From: an uncultured Clostridia bacterium
Lineage (GTDB): Bacteria > Bacillota > Clostridia > Lachnospirales > CAG-274
NCBI GenBank assembly: GCA_947628755.1
Contig: CANRBC010000003.1
Location: 62,001 to 126,000 of the forward strand
Reading direction: 5' to 3'
DNA: 64,000 nucleotides
Part shown: in pieces, positions 59,888 through 64,000 of the stretch
Position numbering within the stretch: position 1 is the first letter of the stretch
How the letters are laid out: the number at the start of each line of letters is the position of its first letter
Program-made: the position numbers and the translations under genes
The notes under the pieces: generated by a model
Told to the model about the DNA's origin: nothing
The model's input: the letters and a program-made list of their open reading frames with translations, nothing else
Databases searched by the model: none

Positions 59888-61051
59888 TTACATAATAAGA
59901 TTTGAATTGTTGAACTGCATTATAAGAAGCTCATGAGAACGTACCGCTGACTCCTGCTGAGCCTCCAGCTGTTCTATGGAATACTTATACTGGTCAACCT
60001 CTATCTGTGTTGTCTTTCCCAGCTTAAGCTGAGTTTCCATAACATTAAGCTCGTTTTCCATATCCTTGAGCTTAAGCACATTCTGCTGATATGTGCTTTC
60101 GGCATTTTTGATATTGTCATACACAGTGGTTATGCCTGCAGTAAGAGCAGTCTTGGTATCGGTAAGTCCTCTTGAAGCCTGCTCGTACTGTGATATAGTC
60201 GTTTCTCTGTTGCTGTTTGTAACGCCTGTGGTAGCTCTGTAATCGTAGGTATCTACCGTCATCTTGGCTACGTCTACGCTGTCAGAAAGATTTTTAAGCG
60301 TTACATTTGCCGCAAGTCCCTTTGAAATGGCAGTATCCAGACTAAGCTCGGAGCTTACCGGCTTATACTCCACATCGTCTATTATCAGATTATATTTCTT
60401 GTTTATACTTTCGCCCATAAGCTGATTAAGATTTCTGTAAGCGGCGTCCACTGAATTTTCAAGACTTAATTTATTTGCCTTAAGTGTTTCGCAGGCGGTC
60501 ACAGCCTCGTTGTACTGCACCTGACTCATTTTGCCTACCTTAAGCATAACGTCGTATATCTTAAGCTGCCTCATGCTCAAATCTATGCCCTCGTCATAAA
60601 GCTCTATGCTTTTTTCGGCGTCCTTAAGTCCATAGAAAAGCTGCTTTACATTATACTCTATTTTTTCCTTTTCGGCTTCCTTATTGGAATCGTAGTTTCT
60701 TAGGCTGTTTGTAAGATTACGCAAAGCAATGGCATAGGTAACGTTTGAGGTCGGGTCAGCCGCTGACTGCCACGCATATCTTGTTACCATCTGGTCTATC
60801 TCGGCAATATCATTGCTTTCGTCCATATTTTTAAGATTTCTGCTATAATTTATTGCCTTATTTATAGCATCCTCAACAGTAAGGTCTGTTATGGAATTTT
60901 CGTCGGTATCCTTGCCGTAAACAGAGCCTATAACTATTTTTTCTCCTGCCTTTGAGCTGCCTCTTGAATTGAGTCTGTCGGCGTATACCGCATTTGATGA
61001 CATAAGTATTGAACCGACAAGTACAGCGCACAATATTTTTCTTTTATTCAT
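59888..61051 (-). CDS. TolC-family protein
   Basis: A 387-residue protein with a signal peptide (ILCAVLVGSILMSSNAVYA). Two TolC-type helical repeats carry LTVEDAINKAINYSRNLKN, QLKIYDVMLKVGKMSQVQYNEAVTA and QLKLGKTTQIEVDQYKYSIEQLE. It overlaps the RND pump gene by 8 nt, so both are one transcript. TolC normally spans an outer membrane; in monoderm Clostridia such homologues exist with unclear topology. Confidence 0.8.
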   Translation of the reverse strand: MNKRKILCAVLVGSILMSSNAVYADRLNSRGSSKAGEKIVIGSVYGKDTDENSITDLTVEDAINKAINYSRNLKNMDESNDIAEIDQMVTRYAWQSAADPTSNVTYAIALRNLTNSLRNYDSNKEAEKEKIEYNVKQLFYGLKDAEKSIELYDEGIDLSMRQLKIYDVMLKVGKMSQVQYNEAVTACETLKANKLSLENSVDAAYRNLNQLMGESINKKYNLIIDDVEYKPVSSELSLDTAISKGLAANVTLKNLSDSVDVAKMTVDTYDYRATTGVTNSNRETTISQYEQASRGLTDTKTALTAGITTVYDNIKNAESTYQQNVLKLKDMENELNVMETQLKLGKTTQIEVDQYKYSIEQLEAQQESAVRSHELLIMQFNNSNLIM

Positions 61052-64000
61052 TTGTCACTGCTCCTTTCTTGAATGCCTTCTTAGCTTCCCTTCTTGCTCT
61101 CTTGTCCTCGTCCTTCTGAGATACCTTTCTTCTGTGTTTTTTTCTGAATTTATTCTTCAGGGAATTTACGCCTGAGTAAAGCAGAGGTATGAACAGAAGA
61201 GTTATAAGAGTACCTATTGTAAGACCGAATACTATGACTATACCCAAGCTCTGGTTTGTTTCCATACCGGAGCCTATGGCAAGTGCTACGGGAAGCATAC
61301 CGATGACCGTAGTAAGAGTGGTCATAAGTATAGGTCTAAGCCTGTCGCGTCCTGCCTCGGCAAGAGCGTCGTTTACTCCCAGCTCCTCATCATTTTCAAG
61401 AAGCTGATTGGTATGGTCTACAAGTACGATACCGTTATTAACGACCATACCTACAAGCATTATAAGTCCCATATATGCCGAAGCCGTAAGGCTATTGCCT
61501 GTAACAAGAAGTCCCAGTATACCGCCTGTAATAGACATAGGCATTGAGAACATTATAATAAACGGATACACGAAGGATTCAAACTGTGACGCCATAACCA
61601 TATATACCAGAAGTATAGCTACAACTATACAGGTAAACAAATCGGAGAAGGTATCCGCCATCATTTCCATCATGCCGCCGAACTCGTATGTATATCCCTC
61701 GGGGAATACGTAATTGTCAAGCACCTGCTGTACCTTTTCTCTCTGGGCAGAGCCGTCAAGACCCTTTATCTCACCTGTCAGCTCTATATATTTCTGCTGA
61801 TTTTCTCTTCTGATAGAAAGGGCGCTTTCACCCATTTCTACGGAAGCTACCTCTGTAAGAGGTATAGTAGCGCCTGTTGGCGTAGTGACGGTAAGGTTAT
61901 TAAGGTCTTTTATGTACTCTATATCGTCGTCGGGATACATTATTCTGACATCTATCTCTGTACCGCGCGTCTTGTATTCCGTTGCAACAGAGCCGGAATT
62001 AGCTGCGCTTATAGCTGCGGCTATTGTCCTTGTGTTAAGTCCGTACTGAGCCGCTTTAGCTCTGTTTATTACTATGTTTGCTTCTGATGAAGCGTCGTCA
62101 AGTGATGATTCTACATTTACAGCATCCGGTATCTTTGCAAGCTCAGCCATAAGCTCGTTGCTTATTTCTCTTAAGGTGTCGTTGTCATCACCCTTTATCT
62201 GCACATTAAAGCCGCTGCCGCCAAGAGAACCCATTGACATACCGCTGTCGCTTACCTCTATTTCGCAGCCTGCTATATTCTGAAGTCTGCTTTCTATATC
62301 GTCGGCTATTTCCTCACTTGAACGAGTTCTGTCCTCCTTGTCGCCAACATCATAGTACAATGATACTGTGGTGCTGGTGCTAAAGCCCATCATGCCTCCG
62401 CCTACGGTGGCATACATCATCTCTGTTTCGGGAACATCTCCTATCCTTTCAAGGAGAGTGTTCAGCATAGCTTCGCTTGTTTCATAGTCCGTGCCGTTTG
62501 GAAGTGTGGCAGTTATGCTTATAGCGCCCTCGTCGGTAGTCGCCATAAGGTCAGAGCCTACCAAAGGCACACATAAAAGCGAGCCTATAAATACCGCTAT
62601 TATTATAAACGTACTTCTGATTCTGTGATTCAGACACATCGTTATAAGCTTGGCGTAGCCTCTGTCCATTTTGTCCAGAAAGCCTCCCACGCCTTTATCC
62701 AGCTTATCTACTATGCCGCCCTCCTTGTGCTTTCTGCTTTCCTCATAGCGCATAAGCACTGCAGAAGCCATAGGCACAAATGTAAGTGCTGTTACAAGAG
62801 AAGCAACAAGGGCAAAACATACCGTATATGATATTTCCTTCATAATATCGCCCATTGTACCGGGCATAAATGTAAGAGGCAGGAAAACTGCAACGGTAGT
62901 AAGGGTAGAAGCCGTAATTGCCATTGAGACCTCTGATGAGCCGCGATATGCCGCCTCAAAGGCGTTCAAGCCCTCGGATTTCTTCTTGAATATATTCTCA
63001 AGCACAACTACCGAGTTATCAACAAGCATACCTATGGCTATTACCACGCCGCCCAGTGACATCATATTAAGGGACATACCGTTAAGATACATAAGAGCAA
63101 ATGTGGCAAATATAGACGTAGGTATTGAAACGCCTATTATAAGTGACATTCTTACGCTTCTCAGTATTATAAGAAGAACGAATATAGCTATAAACGCCGC
63201 CTGGAATGCCGTGCTTACCATGTTGTTGATACCAAGCTCGATATAGTCTGCCGTATTTGTAAGCATCTTAAGCTCAAAATCGGGATACTGCTTTTGGATT
63301 TGAGCCATAGTTTCGGCAATTTTTTTACTTACAGTAACAATGTTGGCGTCGCTCTGCTTTGAAAGAGAGTACATACAGCCCTCTTCGCCGTTTATAAGGG
63401 ATTTGGAGCTTTTGTCCTTCTCCATTTCCTTTACCTCGGCAACATCCTTTATCATAACGTTGTTGCCTGTTTTTGTTGTTATAAAGGTATTCTTTATATC
63501 CTCTATGGAGCTGAATTCGCCTACCGTTCTTAGGGCTATATCCGTAGTGCCCTGTTTAAGTGAGCCTGACGGCATATTGGTATTTTCGGCTGCAAGGGCT
63601 GCGGAAATGGTATTCATTGTAATGCCGTAATTTTGCAGCTTATTCTGGTCAACTATTATTCTGATTTCCTTGTCCGTACCGCCGCTTAATGATACGGAGG
63701 AAACGCCGTCTATTTTCTCAAACATAGACGATACGTTTTCGTCCAGAAGATTATAAAGAGTATCTACGTCATACTTGCTGCTGGTAACGCCGACCATAAT
63801 GCTCTGTGCGTTCATATCCATCTTCATAATAGAGGGGTCGTTGGCGTCGTCGGGGAGCATTGCTCTTACTCTCTCAAGTCTGTCTCTCATATCGTTTGTG
63901 GCAACGTCTATATCTGTACCGTCCACAAACTGTACTACTACTATGGATGAGCCCGAAGAGGACTGAGATGTTATGGTATCCACACCCGTTATGGTGGCAA
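61044..64000 (-). CDS. RND-family efflux pump (AcrB/MMPL-like; 5' end outside window)
   Basis: At least 985 residues. The frame is open to the right edge, where it reads ATITGVDTITSQSSSGSSI, so only the N-terminal helix region is missing. Features include DRLERVRAMLPDDANDPSI, the helix 4 region IGMLVDNSVVVLENIFKKK with the proton-relay Asp, and in the second half GMVVNNGIVLVDHTNQLLEN. It resembles HAE/AcrB pumps. The C-terminal tail is highly basic (Lys/Arg). The overlapping TolC gene suggests a two-part export system; the periplasmic adaptor would lie upstream, outside the window. Confidence 0.92.
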   Translation of the reverse strand, partial: ATITGVDTITSQSSSGSSIVVVQFVDGTDIDVATNDMRDRLERVRAMLPDDANDPSIMKMDMNAQSIMVGVTSSKYDVDTLYNLLDENVSSMFEKIDGVSSVSLSGGTDKEIRIIVDQNKLQNYGITMNTISAALAAENTNMPSGSLKQGTTDIALRTVGEFSSIEDIKNTFITTKTGNNVMIKDVAEVKEMEKDKSSKSLINGEEGCMYSLSKQSDANIVTVSKKIAETMAQIQKQYPDFELKMLTNTADYIELGINNMVSTAFQAAFIAIFVLLIILRSVRMSLIIGVSIPTSIFATFALMYLNGMSLNMMSLGGVVIAIGMLVDNSVVVLENIFKKKSEGLNAFEAAYRGSSEVSMAITASTLTTVAVFLPLTFMPGTMGDIMKEISYTVCFALVASLVTALTFVPMASAVLMRYEESRKHKEGGIVDKLDKGVGGFLDKMDRGYAKLITMCLNHRIRSTFIIIAVFIGSLLCVPLVGSDLMATTDEGAISITATLPNGTDYETSEAMLNTLLERIGDVPETEMMYATVGGGMMGFSTSTTVSLYYDVGDKEDRTRSSEEIADDIESRLQNIAGCEIEVSDSGMSMGSLGGSGFNVQIKGDDNDTLREISNELMAELAKIPDAVNVESSLDDASSEANIVINRAKAAQYGLNTRTIAAAISAANSGSVATEYKTRGTEIDVRIMYPDDDIEYIKDLNNLTVTTPTGATIPLTEVASVEMGESALSIRRENQQKYIELTGEIKGLDGSAQREKVQQVLDNYVFPEGYTYEFGGMMEMMADTFSDLFTCIVVAILLVYMVMASQFESFVYPFIIMFSMPMSITGGILGLLVTGNSLTASAYMGLIMLVGMVVNNGIVLVDHTNQLLENDEELGVNDALAEAGRDRLRPILMTTLTTVIGMLPVALAIGSGMETNQSLGIVIVFGLTIGTLITLLFIPLLYSGVNSLKNKFRKKHRRKVSQKDEDKRARREAKKAFKKGAVTNE

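Overview
The window looks like a low-GC, Gram-positive-type Clostridia chromosome (Firmicutes). About 47.5 kb of it is the right-hand part of an integrative and conjugative element (ICE) of the broad Tn1549/CTn type. The remaining ~16.5 kb is host chromosome. The ICE is visibly more AT-rich than the host segment. The Clostridia call rests on family resemblance: Maff2, PrgI, DUF4366, PcfB, RepA_N and TnpX-like serine recombinase proteins, SLH and dockerin modules, and a B12-riboswitch cbi/hem operon. Genus is not determined.

ICE transfer module (1-21.8 kb, all minus strand, read right to left): PcfB accessory factor, VirD4/TraG coupling protein, an ArdC/DUF3849 protein, Maff2, a VirB6/TrbL-like membrane protein, PrgI, VirB4 ATPase, a giant M23+NlpC/P60 wall hydrolase, DUF4366 and DUF4315-like proteins, topoisomerase III, and the 5' 1,676 codons of a very large polyvalent/N6-methylase protein that runs off the left edge. 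A TnpV gene is nested in another frame inside that last ORF. The relaxase and the other ICE end must lie further left.

ICE surface cargo (21.9-36.0 kb, minus): a 2,993-residue SLH-anchored protein with about 28 Ig-like (Big_3) repeats and dockerin-like modules, a cohesin-like secreted protein, a small SLH protein, a DUF11 protein and a beta-helix/DUF11 protein. Together they look like a mobile cell-surface assembly.

ICE maintenance and regulation (36.1-41.9 kb): DUF3789 micro-protein, sigma-like HTH protein, RepA_N initiator, SSB, several small proteins, two strange G-rich/C-poor spacers, and a divergently transcribed XRE repressor with clear promoters and operators. Plus-strand cargo (42.2-46.0 kb): a lipoprotein, a transglutaminase-like protein, a HipA-like kinase and a degenerate Fic protein. 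The serine recombinase follows at 46.1-47.6 kb; its reading frame runs into the host tRNA-Met gene.

Two sequence signals run through the ICE. One is a 25-bp palindrome present nine times, usually at gene 3' ends. The other is a common C-terminal tail on otherwise unrelated proteins (HipA-like, Fic-like, weaker in ArdC/DUF3849 and PcfB), which could be a conjugation-coupled secretion signal.

Host segment: a tRNA-Val/tRNA-Met operon, then a minus-strand operon behind a cobalamin riboswitch (cbiM, cbiN, cbiQ, cbiO, cbiK, cbiL, hemA, precorrin-2 dehydrogenase, hemC, cobA-hemD, hemB, hemL). It joins cobalt uptake to tetrapyrrole synthesis up to the first corrin steps. Beyond it are DUF3006, an MBL-fold ComEC-like protein, an unknown protein, and a TolC-family/RND efflux pair cut by the right edge.
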